45,412 nucleotides of DNA from an uncultured Spirochaetaceae bacterium. GTDB lineage: Bacteria > Spirochaetota > Spirochaetia > Treponematales > Treponemataceae. The notes beneath the pieces were generated by a model. It did not search any database. It worked only from the letters and a program-made list of their open reading frames with translations, and was not told where the DNA came from. The stretch lies in contig CADCBK010000029.1 of the NCBI GenBank assembly GCA_902799665.1, forward strand, positions 1 through 45,412. The letters run 5' to 3'. Positions 9,163 to 16,488 of the stretch are shown here, in pieces (positions within the stretch are counted from its first letter, which is position 1; the number at the start of each line of letters is the position of its first letter). The position numbers and the translations under genes are program-made.

Positions 9163-9175
9163 GCAAACGCTTTTG

Positions 9176-11260
9176 CTATTGCAAGGGCGCGAAATAGCCT
9201 GTCTCGTCGCGTCCGCTTCTATTCATGATGTAAGTTTCGACTTCAAGCGGCAAAAAGGCGCGGCCCATGTCCGTTTGCAAAACAGACTCAAAGTTGAATT
9301 GGTACAAGCCGTTGGGAACTTCAAGCAAGTCCCGCACGATGCTGGACAAGCCTTCCGGCCTGTAAACGTAGTAGGACTTTCCGTATGAGCTTTTGTATAT
9401 GTAGTCCAGCTCCTCGGCAAGAGCGCCCTGTCTAAGCGTGATAACGCTAAAGGCGACGCTGTTGTTGTCCATAAAGGCCGTCAAGTCAGTCAAGCCGTAA
9501 TGGTCAAAGGAGTTCTGCGGCATAAGCCCGTCCGTGATGTAAATGACCGCCCGCTTTGGCTCGGCGTTTATCAAGCCGTTAACCGCCATTCTTATCGCCA
9601 AGTCAAAGGCGCAAGAGGCGCTTCTTTTGTTTTGAAGGGCGGACTGCGAGAATTTCAAAAGGCCTTTTGGGTCCCCGGAATATTCCATTACGGGAATTTG
9701 CCCGCTTGAAATCAAAGTGATTTTTCCAACGCCCTGCATCGCGGCCGCTATGTCGCGCACGGCTTGGTCAAGGGCGGAATTGAATTCCGCTCCCATGCTG
9801 CGGTCAACCACTATCGCGACGTCCTCGTTTTTGTTTGACGACGCGGCGCCTTCAAAGCGCAGCTTTGCGACAGGGCGCTTTCCTTCGCTGATGTAAAAAT
9901 TTTCGGCGCGAAGTCCAACAACAGGCTGCCGCCTTCTGTTTTGGACGCGGACATTCATTGTCACCTTTGGAAATTTTTCAGCGTCAACGCGCTCGATTTC
10001 GACAAAAAGGCCGCCCAACAATTCCGTCATGTTGGACAAAATGCAAATCTCGTTGTTCCTGAAATCCGCGGCCAGAATGTTTCCGTTTTGGTCGGGCGTG
10101 GCGTAAGTGATTCGAGCGGGAGCGTTTCCCGTAAATGCGTTTTCGTAAACCGCCCCTGTCCCCAAGTCAATCGTAAAGACGCGGTTTCGGTCGCTTACGA
10201 TAAGCGAATCGCCCGCGCTTGAAAATTTAAGCGCCTCAGGGAACGCGAACGTTTTTTCTTGAACCAAGACGTCGACATAGTTTCCGCTCAAGTCAAATTC
10301 ATACACGCCGCCCAAAACTCCGTCGGCGACAAAAACCCTTTGCCCGTCAACGGCGATTCCCGTAGGCCCTTTTAAGCCCTTGAAGGCGTAGCCTTTTTTT
10401 CCAAAAGAAAAGAGTCCGTTTCCGTCCTTGTCAAAAACCGTGACGCGGGCGTTTCCAAAATCAGAGACATATATGTTTCCCAAATAATCCTGGGCCATGT
10501 ACTGCGGCCCGACAAGCTCGCCAAGCCCGCGGCCTTTTTTTCCGATGTATTTTTCAAACAAGCCGAATTCGCTTAGAACGCTGATTCTGTCGCCCGCGCT
10601 CTCGCTGACCAAAAGCTTTCCGTCATGAGTCTTAATCACATCAACGGGCCGGTCAAAGCCGTTCAATGGGCCGGTGACTCGCCGCGCTACGTTTCCGTTT
10701 ATGTCAAGCAAGACCAGCTCGTTGGAACCGTAGGCGCAAACCCAAATGGTTCCGTCCGAGTTAGCGAGAATTGAAATCGGCTGGCTGAAAATTTGAAAGT
10801 CGCTTCCCTCGACCCTGTTGTTGCCGTCGAAAGTTCCGGTTTCGGTGTAGCGCAAGGCTTGTTCGGCCGAAGCGTTGACGCGCCTTTCGCGGACAACCTC
10901 TATCTTGTTTTCAAGCAAGATGCCGCCGTAGCCGGAGTCGCTCGCGAACTGCCACTGCTCAAGCGCGGTTCCCTCCATTCCGGCGCGGTAGTAGGACTTT
11001 CCAAGCCAGTCCAAAATCAACTTTTCGTCAGGCAAATAAGACAAGGCTTTCTCAAACTGGATTATCGCGTCGTTGAAAAAACCGCGGTAGTAGGACTGGA
11101 CTCCGCGCCTGAATTCCTCTTCGGCGAATCCAGCCTCCGCGCTGCGCTTCAATTCCGAGCCGTTTCCAGCGTCCTCAAAAAGATGCTCGGCAAGCCTCTG
11201 CGAAAAACCCGAGCTTGAAGCAAGAAAAAAAACTGTCAAAAGGATAAGAATTTTTTTCAT
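9176..11260 (-). CDS. exported TPR / NHL beta-propeller / von Willebrand A protein
   Basis: 694 aa with a clear signal peptide (residues 1-20). Domains in order: a TPR-like helical pair (about 45-115, with SYYRGFFNDAIIQFEKAL), six or so NHL-type propeller blades (about 150-430, with repeated patterns such as GPTGIAVDG and GNIYVSDFGN), then a VWA domain (about 485-660) with VDRSMG in place of the usual DxSxS and a YITDG strand. Expected in the periplasm or outer surface as a protein-binding scaffold. Last gene of the galK-like/surE/TPR operon; its ATG overlaps the upstream TGA (TGATG), so translation is probably coupled. The stop lies 13 bp from the convergent gene ending at 9162, with no visible terminator between. 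Specific role unknown. Confidence 0.82.
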   Translation of the reverse strand: MKKILILLTVFFLASSSGFSQRLAEHLFEDAGNGSELKRSAEAGFAEEEFRRGVQSYYRGFFNDAIIQFEKALSYLPDEKLILDWLGKSYYRAGMEGTALEQWQFASDSGYGGILLENKIEVVRERRVNASAEQALRYTETGTFDGNNRVEGSDFQIFSQPISILANSDGTIWVCAYGSNELVLLDINGNVARRVTGPLNGFDRPVDVIKTHDGKLLVSESAGDRISVLSEFGLFEKYIGKKGRGLGELVGPQYMAQDYLGNIYVSDFGNARVTVFDKDGNGLFSFGKKGYAFKGLKGPTGIAVDGQRVFVADGVLGGVYEFDLSGNYVDVLVQEKTFAFPEALKFSSAGDSLIVSDRNRVFTIDLGTGAVYENAFTGNAPARITYATPDQNGNILAADFRNNEICILSNMTELLGGLFVEIERVDAEKFPKVTMNVRVQNRRRQPVVGLRAENFYISEGKRPVAKLRFEGAASSNKNEDVAIVVDRSMGAEFNSALDQAVRDIAAAMQGVGKITLISSGQIPVMEYSGDPKGLLKFSQSALQNKRSASCAFDLAIRMAVNGLINAEPKRAVIYITDGLMPQNSFDHYGLTDLTAFMDNNSVAFSVITLRQGALAEELDYIYKSSYGKSYYVYRPEGLSSIVRDLLEVPNGLYQFNFESVLQTDMGRAFLPLEVETYIMNRSGRDETGYFAPLQ

Positions 11261-11943
11261 CAGTGGTTTGTCCTTGCCTGCGCCAAAGAGTTAAGGTGCT
11301 TTTGTATCTCAACGTTTTCCGGAAGCTTTTCTTCCGCCTGCTTAAGGTATTTGGCCGCCTCTTCCAAAAGGCCCAGCTTGTAGTAAACCCAGCCGAGAGA
11401 GTCAAGGCAGGCCGCGTTTTGGGGAGCGTTGTTCAAGGCCTTTTTGCAATAGCCCAAGGCGCGGGTAAGCTCGCGGCCCTCCTCCGCCAAGACGTATCCC
11501 ATGCCGTTAAGCGCGGTGACGTTGTCGGAATCCTTTTCAAGCGAGCGCTCGTAGTACTCCAGGCACTTGTCGATGTCCTTGTTTTCCCAAGATATGTATG
11601 CAAGCGAGGCCAGAACGTCGGCGCTCTTGTAGCCTGTTTCCAAAAGCTTGTTAAGCTCAAAGTCGGCCAGGCGCTTTCGGCCGCTCTTAACGTAAATAAT
11701 CGCCAAAAGGTAGCGGCACTGCAAAACGCGCTGGTAGTCCTTTCCGCCCGTGACGACTTGCTCTATGTACATCAAGGCGTCGTCGTACTTTCCCAGCCGC
11801 GCGTAGCAAAGGCCTATGTAGTAGGCAAGCTCAAAATTGTCAACTTGCGCCTCGTCGGGCAGCGACAAAAAGAACGCGAGCGCGTCCGCGAATTTGTTTT
11901 GAACGTACAGACTTATTCCGTTTGAAAGGACTGAATTTTCCAT
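11260..11943 (-). CDS. tetratricopeptide-repeat protein
   Basis: 227 aa, almost entirely TPR units of 34 residues, for example residues about 38-70, 112-145 and 146-215, with recognisable patterns such as ALMYIEQVV, LEYYERSLEKD and LGWVYYKLGLLEEAAKYL. There is no signal peptide, so it is probably cytoplasmic or attached to a membrane partner. It starts at an ATG with a strong Shine-Dalgarno sequence (GGGAGG). It sits between surE and the TPR/NHL/VWA gene and overlaps the latter by one base, suggesting the two products work together. TPR proteins are adaptors; no partner can be named from sequence alone. Confidence 0.85.
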   Translation of the reverse strand: MENSVLSNGISLYVQNKFADALAFFLSLPDEAQVDNFELAYYIGLCYARLGKYDDALMYIEQVVTGGKDYQRVLQCRYLLAIIYVKSGRKRLADFELNKLLETGYKSADVLASLAYISWENKDIDKCLEYYERSLEKDSDNVTALNGMGYVLAEEGRELTRALGYCKKALNNAPQNAACLDSLGWVYYKLGLLEEAAKYLKQAEEKLPENVEIQKHLNSLAQARTNH

Positions 11944-11978
11944 TAATTCCTCCCGCCCATTTACACCCTAAAACGATT

Positions 11979-12770
11979 TTACACCTTAAAATCAATTCCG
12001 TCTAGTGTCGGAGCGGCCGACGGCTCTGCGTAAAGGCGGGTCACCGCCGCGTAGCCTTCGACGCACGCTTCGTAGTCGCAATAGCAGCGCCCCCTGCTTT
12101 GAACCTTTCCGCCCGAAAAATTCCTGTCAAAGCGGCCGCCGCCCAAGTCTTTTAGGACAACCTTGTCTTCTATGTATTCCCTGAATGACACTCCAGCGAA
12201 CTTGGCTCCCTTGTAGCGGCGGCTTTGCGCCATTCCGTTTACGTTAGTGAAAACGCAGCGCTCTTTTGGCATAAGGCCGCCCTTCGCGGTGACGGCAAGG
12301 CTTTTCAAGACCTCCAAATTTTTCGCGGCGAAGTCGGCCATCGCGTAGTATTCGTTTTCGTCCTCGCTTCCAAAAAATTCGTCGCCAGGCCACATCACGC
12401 TTAAGGCCGCGCTGGGGATTCCCATCAAGACCGCCTGCCGCGCCGCTCCGCAAGTGCCGGAATACAAAATGTCAAGGCCAAGGTTCGGGCCGCGGTTTAT
12501 TCCCGAAAGCAAAATGTCGGGCTTGTCAAACAATTTTCCGTGAATGGCCGTCATCACGCAGTCGGCCGGAGAGCCGGCGCAAGTGAAAAAGTTTTCGTCG
12601 ATTTCGCGCACTTCCATTCCAGCGCCCAAATGAATGCTTTGGCTGGTTCCGCTTTGGTTTGAGGCGGGCGCCATTACGCAAACAGTGTGGTTGTCGTCCA
12701 ACAAGCGCTCGCGCAAAACGTTTATTCCAGGCGCGTCAAAGCCGTCGTCGTTGGTCAAAAGTATTTTCAC
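11979..12770 (-). CDS. surE: 5'/3'-nucleotidase SurE
   Basis: Metal-dependent nucleoside 5'/3'-monophosphate phosphatase with some exopolyphosphatase activity in the family. The 263-aa product begins with the family signature LLTNDDGFDAPG, where D8 and D9 bind the metal. It continues with the conserved GSPADCV block and the SGINRGPNLGLDILYSGTCG block that completes the active site. Length is normal. It overlaps the upstream kinase gene by one base and precedes the TPR gene by 35 bp, so it is the second gene of a four-gene operon. The product is presumably cytosolic. Confidence 0.93.
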   Translation of the reverse strand: MKILLTNDDGFDAPGINVLRERLLDDNHTVCVMAPASNQSGTSQSIHLGAGMEVREIDENFFTCAGSPADCVMTAIHGKLFDKPDILLSGINRGPNLGLDILYSGTCGAARQAVLMGIPSAALSVMWPGDEFFGSEDENEYYAMADFAAKNLEVLKSLAVTAKGGLMPKERCVFTNVNGMAQSRRYKGAKFAGVSFREYIEDKVVLKDLGGGRFDRNFSGGKVQSRGRCYCDYEACVEGYAAVTRLYAEPSAAPTLDGIDFKV

Positions 12771-13963
12771 TAGAGCCGCACCTGGTGGGCGCCCTTGGCG
12801 GGCTTGACTTCAAAGGTCTCCGCCTCAAAGCCGAAGATTCTTGAATACTCGTCCAGCTTCTTGCGGTAGACTTCCTCGTCGCTTTCGCGTATTATCGCGT
12901 AAAGGCAGCGGCCAAAGCCCTTACCGGTTATGCGGCCGCAAGTGACAGGCTCGCGAATGTCGACAAGGTTTGGCTCAAGCTCGCCGACGCGCTTTAAAAT
13001 CCAGTCAATCTCGGGGCATGAAAGCTTGTAGTTTTCCTGCAAAAGCTTGTGGCTGTTGTTTACGGCCCTGGCGAATTTGGTGAACTTGCCCTTCTTTATT
13101 CCGTCAAGCGCGTCCAAAATCAAGCCGTGCTCGTAAATTATGTACAAAAGCTTTTGCCTCATGTCTTCGCTGACGACAGAAAGCATTTCGTTGACGTTGG
13201 TCGGATTTGTGTCGTAAACCCAGCCGCCGGGGACCCCCTTCTTTCTGTCCTTAAGGTCGCCCAGCAAAAGCGCGTGCTCAGGCTCGCGGATTTCGTCCTC
13301 GTTCCAAATGGAAAAGCGCGGAACCTTGGCGTCGGTCAAAAGGATTTTGTAGCCCTTGAAGTCAAAGGGAATGTTTTCGTAAGTCTGCTTTCCGTAGTCG
13401 GTTAAAATCATCGAGCCAGGCTCTGAGTAAAGCGCGGCGAAATTGTCCGCCACCAAGTTGCGGGTCTTTAGGAAAAGGCGGTTTCCGATGTCCAAGGCCT
13501 GCAAAAGCTGCGAGTCCTCGCAATTTATTTTTTGAACCTTCTTGATTGCAAGCGCCGTTCCCGCCTTGATTGCCGAGGTGATTCCAAAGCCGGCGGAAGG
13601 GAGAATCTCGGAATAAACAGTGAAGTCCATTCCGCGCAAGTCAAAGCCGCAAGAAAGGAAGCCGTAAACGACGGCCTTAAGGATGTTGGCCCAGCGGTCC
13701 TCTTTTTTGACCTTAAGGTTTGTAAGATCGGACTTCTTGCGCTCCTTTAGCTGGACAAAATGGAATTTAAGCGTCGTGTCGTCCCTTGGCGAAACCGCGA
13801 CGTAAACCGGAATGTTCACCGCCATGGAAAGCGTCTTGTCCTTGAAGAACCAGCAGGAATGCTCACCCATCAAGTGAAAGCGGCCCGGTGTGGAAATCAC
13901 GACTTTTGGATTGTCGCCGTATTCCTTTTTATGCGCCGCGTAAATATCTTTTGTTGTAGCCAT
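12770..13963 (-). CDS. galK: galactokinase-like GHMP kinase
   Basis: 397-aa GHMP-superfamily small-molecule kinase, closest in layout to galactokinase. Motif 1 reads TPGRFHLMGEH (about 25-35), motif 2 is LPSAGFGITSA (121-131) instead of the usual GxGLSSSA, motif 3 is TGKGFGRC near the C-terminus. The catalytic base Asp of the LMDQ block is present as D173 in VADN. The sugar-binding Asp that normally follows GEHT is replaced: GEHSCW (33-38). The fold and catalytic Asp therefore look intact while sugar contacts are altered, so the substrate may not be galactose. First gene of the operon, with its own promoter and a GGAAGGAA ribosome-binding site. Confidence 0.7.
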   Translation of the reverse strand: MATTKDIYAAHKKEYGDNPKVVISTPGRFHLMGEHSCWFFKDKTLSMAVNIPVYVAVSPRDDTTLKFHFVQLKERKKSDLTNLKVKKEDRWANILKAVVYGFLSCGFDLRGMDFTVYSEILPSAGFGITSAIKAGTALAIKKVQKINCEDSQLLQALDIGNRLFLKTRNLVADNFAALYSEPGSMILTDYGKQTYENIPFDFKGYKILLTDAKVPRFSIWNEDEIREPEHALLLGDLKDRKKGVPGGWVYDTNPTNVNEMLSVVSEDMRQKLLYIIYEHGLILDALDGIKKGKFTKFARAVNNSHKLLQENYKLSCPEIDWILKRVGELEPNLVDIREPVTCGRITGKGFGRCLYAIIRESDEEVYRKKLDEYSRIFGFEAETFEVKPAKGAHQVRL

Positions 13964-13992
13964 TTCCTTCCACCCATTTATATTAAATCGTT

Positions 13993-14021
13993 TTTATATT
14001 GAACATTTGTTAAAAATACAA
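13993..14021 (-). promoter_or_regulatory. promoter of the galK-like/surE operon
   Basis: Minus strand: -35 TTGTAT (14016-14021), 17-bp spacer, -10 TATAAA (13993-13998). Expected leader of about 22 nt includes the GGAAGGAA ribosome-binding site. It overlaps the divergent lnt promoter almost completely, so the two polymerases must compete for the same DNA. Confidence 0.5.
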
Positions 14022-14027
14022 TAATAT
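13999..14027 (+). promoter_or_regulatory. promoter of lnt (near-leaderless type)
   Basis: -35 TTGAAC (13999-14004), 17-bp spacer, -10 TAATAT (14022-14027). The ATG at 14039 follows 11 bases later with no Shine-Dalgarno sequence, leaving a leader of about 4-5 nt. Confidence 0.6.
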
Positions 14028-14038
14028 ATTATATCACA

Positions 14039-15817
14039 ATGACGTTAATTTTTCAAGTTATTTGCGCTATTTTTTCCGGAATATTGTCCGCGCTTGCGAT
14101 GCCAAACGAATTTTTGGCCTTTGGCTCGCCCGTCATTGGCTTTTTTGCCCTGCTTCCCCTGTATTTGGCCGTAAAAAAGGCCCGATCCTATAAAGTTTGC
14201 GCCCTTTTGTTCGCCTTGGACGCGCTTGCGACGCACTTGCTTTCCAGCTACTGGCTGGCCAACTTCAAGGATTTCGCCGTCTTCACGCTGGGGGCGTCGG
14301 CCTTTGGAACGGCTTGCATAGAGGCGATGGCCGGCTGCCTTTTCTTCTTTCCTTTTTGCAAGGGGGGAAGAGTTGACGGCGGCCGGGCGAAGCTTGCGAT
14401 TGGAAAAGCCTTTTTTGACGCTGAAAGCCTAAGGCCCCTTCTCTTTGCCGCCGTCCGCGCGGCCTACGAATGGGCCAAGTCCACAGGCTTTTTGGCCTAC
14501 CCCTGGGGCGTTCTATCGATGGCCGCCTTTAACGACAAGGCCTTGATCCAGTGCTCCGACATCTTTGGAACCTACGGAATAAGCTTTTTGATGGCCTATT
14601 TTTCAGCCTGCTGCGCCGAGGCCGCCTTATTATTGAACAAATTTTCCTTTGGAGCGGCCCTTCCTTATAAAGAAGCGAAATTCAACCTGGCTTGCTCCGC
14701 CAAATGCCTTGCCCTTTGCCTCCTATTAGTTTACGCATACGGAGCCTTTAGGCTTTGCCAAAAGAGCCCGGTCATAAAGACCTTTAACGCAGTTCTAGTC
14801 CAGCAAAACATGGACCCTTGGGCCAGCGACGACGACGAGGAAAGCCTGCAAAAGTCCATAGAGCTTTCAAAAAAGGGCCTCTTTGACTTTGAGTCGGAAG
14901 GAAAAAAGGCAGACCTTGTCGTTTGGAGCGAGGCCGTCCTTAGATACGCGCTTCCCCACGCGCTGGGCCGCTACGATTACGTTCCGCAGGGCCAAAGCCT
15001 CTTTGACTTCATAAAAAGCCAAGGCGTTCCTTTTGTGATTGGCGGCCCCTATTTTGAGCCGCTAAGCGAAGGCGAAGGCCGAAAAATGTACAACGCGGCC
15101 TTGGTCTTTGACCAGTCGGCGGCCTTGCGGGGCTTTTACGCAAAAAGCCACTTGGTTCCATTTGCCGAAGTCATTCCATATGCGGATCGGAAATTTGTCA
15201 GAAAAACAATGGAGCGCCTTGTAGGCTTTTCAAACGGCTGGAATCCCGGAAAGCGGCTGGACCTTTTTGACTTTCCGGCCTCGGAAGGCTATTCGGATGC
15301 GGCCCCAGCCTACTACGATTTAAGCCTGGACGCGGCCGCCGACGAAAAAAAGCGAAATGAGGCCAAGGTTAGGGCCGCCCTCCCAATTTGCTTTGAAGAC
15401 GCCTTTCCCGACGTTTGCGGCCCCATGTTCCAAGCCGGCGCGGAAGTTTTCATCAACATAACCGACGACTCTTGGTCCAAGACCGCCTCGGCCGAGCGCC
15501 AGCACTTTGCCGTGGCCGCCTTCCGCGCTGTTGAATACAGGACCAGCCTTGTCCGCTCGACAAACGCCGGCCTTACCGCTGTCGTGGACGACAAGGGCCG
15601 CGTTTTGCAAAGCATTCCGCTTTTTGAGGACGGCTATCTTTGCGCGAAAATACCGATTTACCGGCGCCGCGCCACCGTCTACTCAAGCTGCGGAGACTGG
15701 TTCGCCCATTTAATCCTAATCCTTATCGCCTTGGCCGCCGTCTGCAAGGCGCGGGAGTTCCGCCGCCCGAAGCTGCGCGACTGCGTCATGACGGAACTTT
15801 TAAAGATTGAATTTTAA
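14039..15817 (+). CDS. lnt: apolipoprotein N-acyltransferase
   Basis: Adds the third acyl chain to the N-terminal cysteine of lipoproteins in the inner membrane. The 592-aa product has several N-terminal transmembrane helices (to about residue 245), a periplasmic nitrilase-type domain and a last helix near 560-580. The catalytic triad is visible: Glu298 in VVWSEA, Lys369 in YAKSHLVPF, Cys451 in ICFED. The AFRAVEYR block typical of Lnt is also present. It is somewhat longer than the E. coli enzyme (about 510 aa), with extra loop sequence near residues 105-135. The gene fits with the downstream lipoprotein gene and with the Lol genes elsewhere in the window. Confidence 0.93.
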   Translation: MTLIFQVICAIFSGILSALAMPNEFLAFGSPVIGFFALLPLYLAVKKARSYKVCALLFALDALATHLLSSYWLANFKDFAVFTLGASAFGTACIEAMAGCLFFFPFCKGGRVDGGRAKLAIGKAFFDAESLRPLLFAAVRAAYEWAKSTGFLAYPWGVLSMAAFNDKALIQCSDIFGTYGISFLMAYFSACCAEAALLLNKFSFGAALPYKEAKFNLACSAKCLALCLLLVYAYGAFRLCQKSPVIKTFNAVLVQQNMDPWASDDDEESLQKSIELSKKGLFDFESEGKKADLVVWSEAVLRYALPHALGRYDYVPQGQSLFDFIKSQGVPFVIGGPYFEPLSEGEGRKMYNAALVFDQSAALRGFYAKSHLVPFAEVIPYADRKFVRKTMERLVGFSNGWNPGKRLDLFDFPASEGYSDAAPAYYDLSLDAAADEKKRNEAKVRAALPICFEDAFPDVCGPMFQAGAEVFINITDDSWSKTASAERQHFAVAAFRAVEYRTSLVRSTNAGLTAVVDDKGRVLQSIPLFEDGYLCAKIPIYRRRATVYSSCGDWFAHLILILIALAAVCKAREFRRPKLRDCVMTELLKIEF

Positions 15818-15820
15818 CGC

Positions 15821-15849
15821 TTGCAAAATTTAAAAAGCGGGTTTATAAT
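15821..15849 (+). promoter_or_regulatory. promoter of the 15859-18608 gene pair (leaderless type)
   Basis: -35 TTGCAA (15821-15826), 17-bp spacer, perfect -10 TATAAT (15844-15849). The ATG at 15859 is nine bases beyond the -10 box and has no Shine-Dalgarno sequence, so the leader would be 0-3 nt. Confidence 0.68.
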
Positions 15850-15858
15850 TATTTTATC

Positions 15859-16488
15859 ATGAAAGTCAATAAAAAGTTCGCTTTTGCCGCAGTCCTTGCG
15901 GCTTTTGTCGCTATAGAGGCCCAATCCCAAGCGGTCCGCTATCAAGGCCTGGCCGCGGGAGCGGGAATTAAAAACCAGTATTCAGTCGGCGACTGGGCCG
16001 ACTATTCGCCTGCCAATTTGGGAATAACGGCTTTTGCCGAATACACGCTGCCCGAATTTTTGCCAAAGAGCATGGACATAGGAGCCAGCCTCCACATCGA
16101 CTACGACCACTCCTTTACAAAAGGAACGCTGGAGCGCTACGAGGGCGTCACGGCAAGCGCGGGCCTTTGGCTTAGGATTCCTTTTGCAATAAAGAACCAA
16201 AGCTTTGCCTTCCAGCCGGAAGTCTCTTACGGCGTAAATTTCGCCATGGCAAAGGGCAAGGACGGAACGGACACAAACGGCCTTTATCTTAGCCAAGCTA
16301 TTTGCGTCGCCCCCGCCTTGCGCTACGTCGCGCCTGTCGAGGCCTTGAAAAATTTGGAATTTGAATTTAGCCCCTTGTGGACAATAATGCCGCAAAAAGG
16401 CGGCGGACTAATACAGACGATTGGTTTTAGGTTTGGAGCCCTTTGGCACTTTGGAAAGATCTTTAAAAAGAACGGAGGCGACAAATGA
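15859..16488 (+). CDS. small exported outer-membrane barrel-like protein
   Basis: 209 aa with a signal peptide (residues 1-24, ending near EAQSQA). The remainder shows alternating hydrophobic/polar strands ending in aromatic residues, with Gly-rich turns, for example DIGASLHIDYDHSF, VTASAGLWLRIPF and TIGFRFGALWHFGKIF. This pattern suits an eight-strand OmpA- or OmpW-like beta-barrel, but I recognise no named family. The stop overlaps the start of the following lipoprotein gene (ATGA at 16485-16488), so the two are translationally coupled and probably both go to the outer membrane or surface. Confidence 0.75.
   Translation: MKVNKKFAFAAVLAAFVAIEAQSQAVRYQGLAAGAGIKNQYSVGDWADYSPANLGITAFAEYTLPEFLPKSMDIGASLHIDYDHSFTKGTLERYEGVTASAGLWLRIPFAIKNQSFAFQPEVSYGVNFAMAKGKDGTDTNGLYLSQAICVAPALRYVAPVEALKNLEFEFSPLWTIMPQKGGGLIQTIGFRFGALWHFGKIFKKNGGDK

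Noticed and set aside
11263..11925. Plus-strand ORF of 220 codons opposite the TPR gene
   Set aside because: Complete overlap with a gene with clear TPR motifs and a good start; the translation is Val/Leu/Arg-rich without recognisable features.
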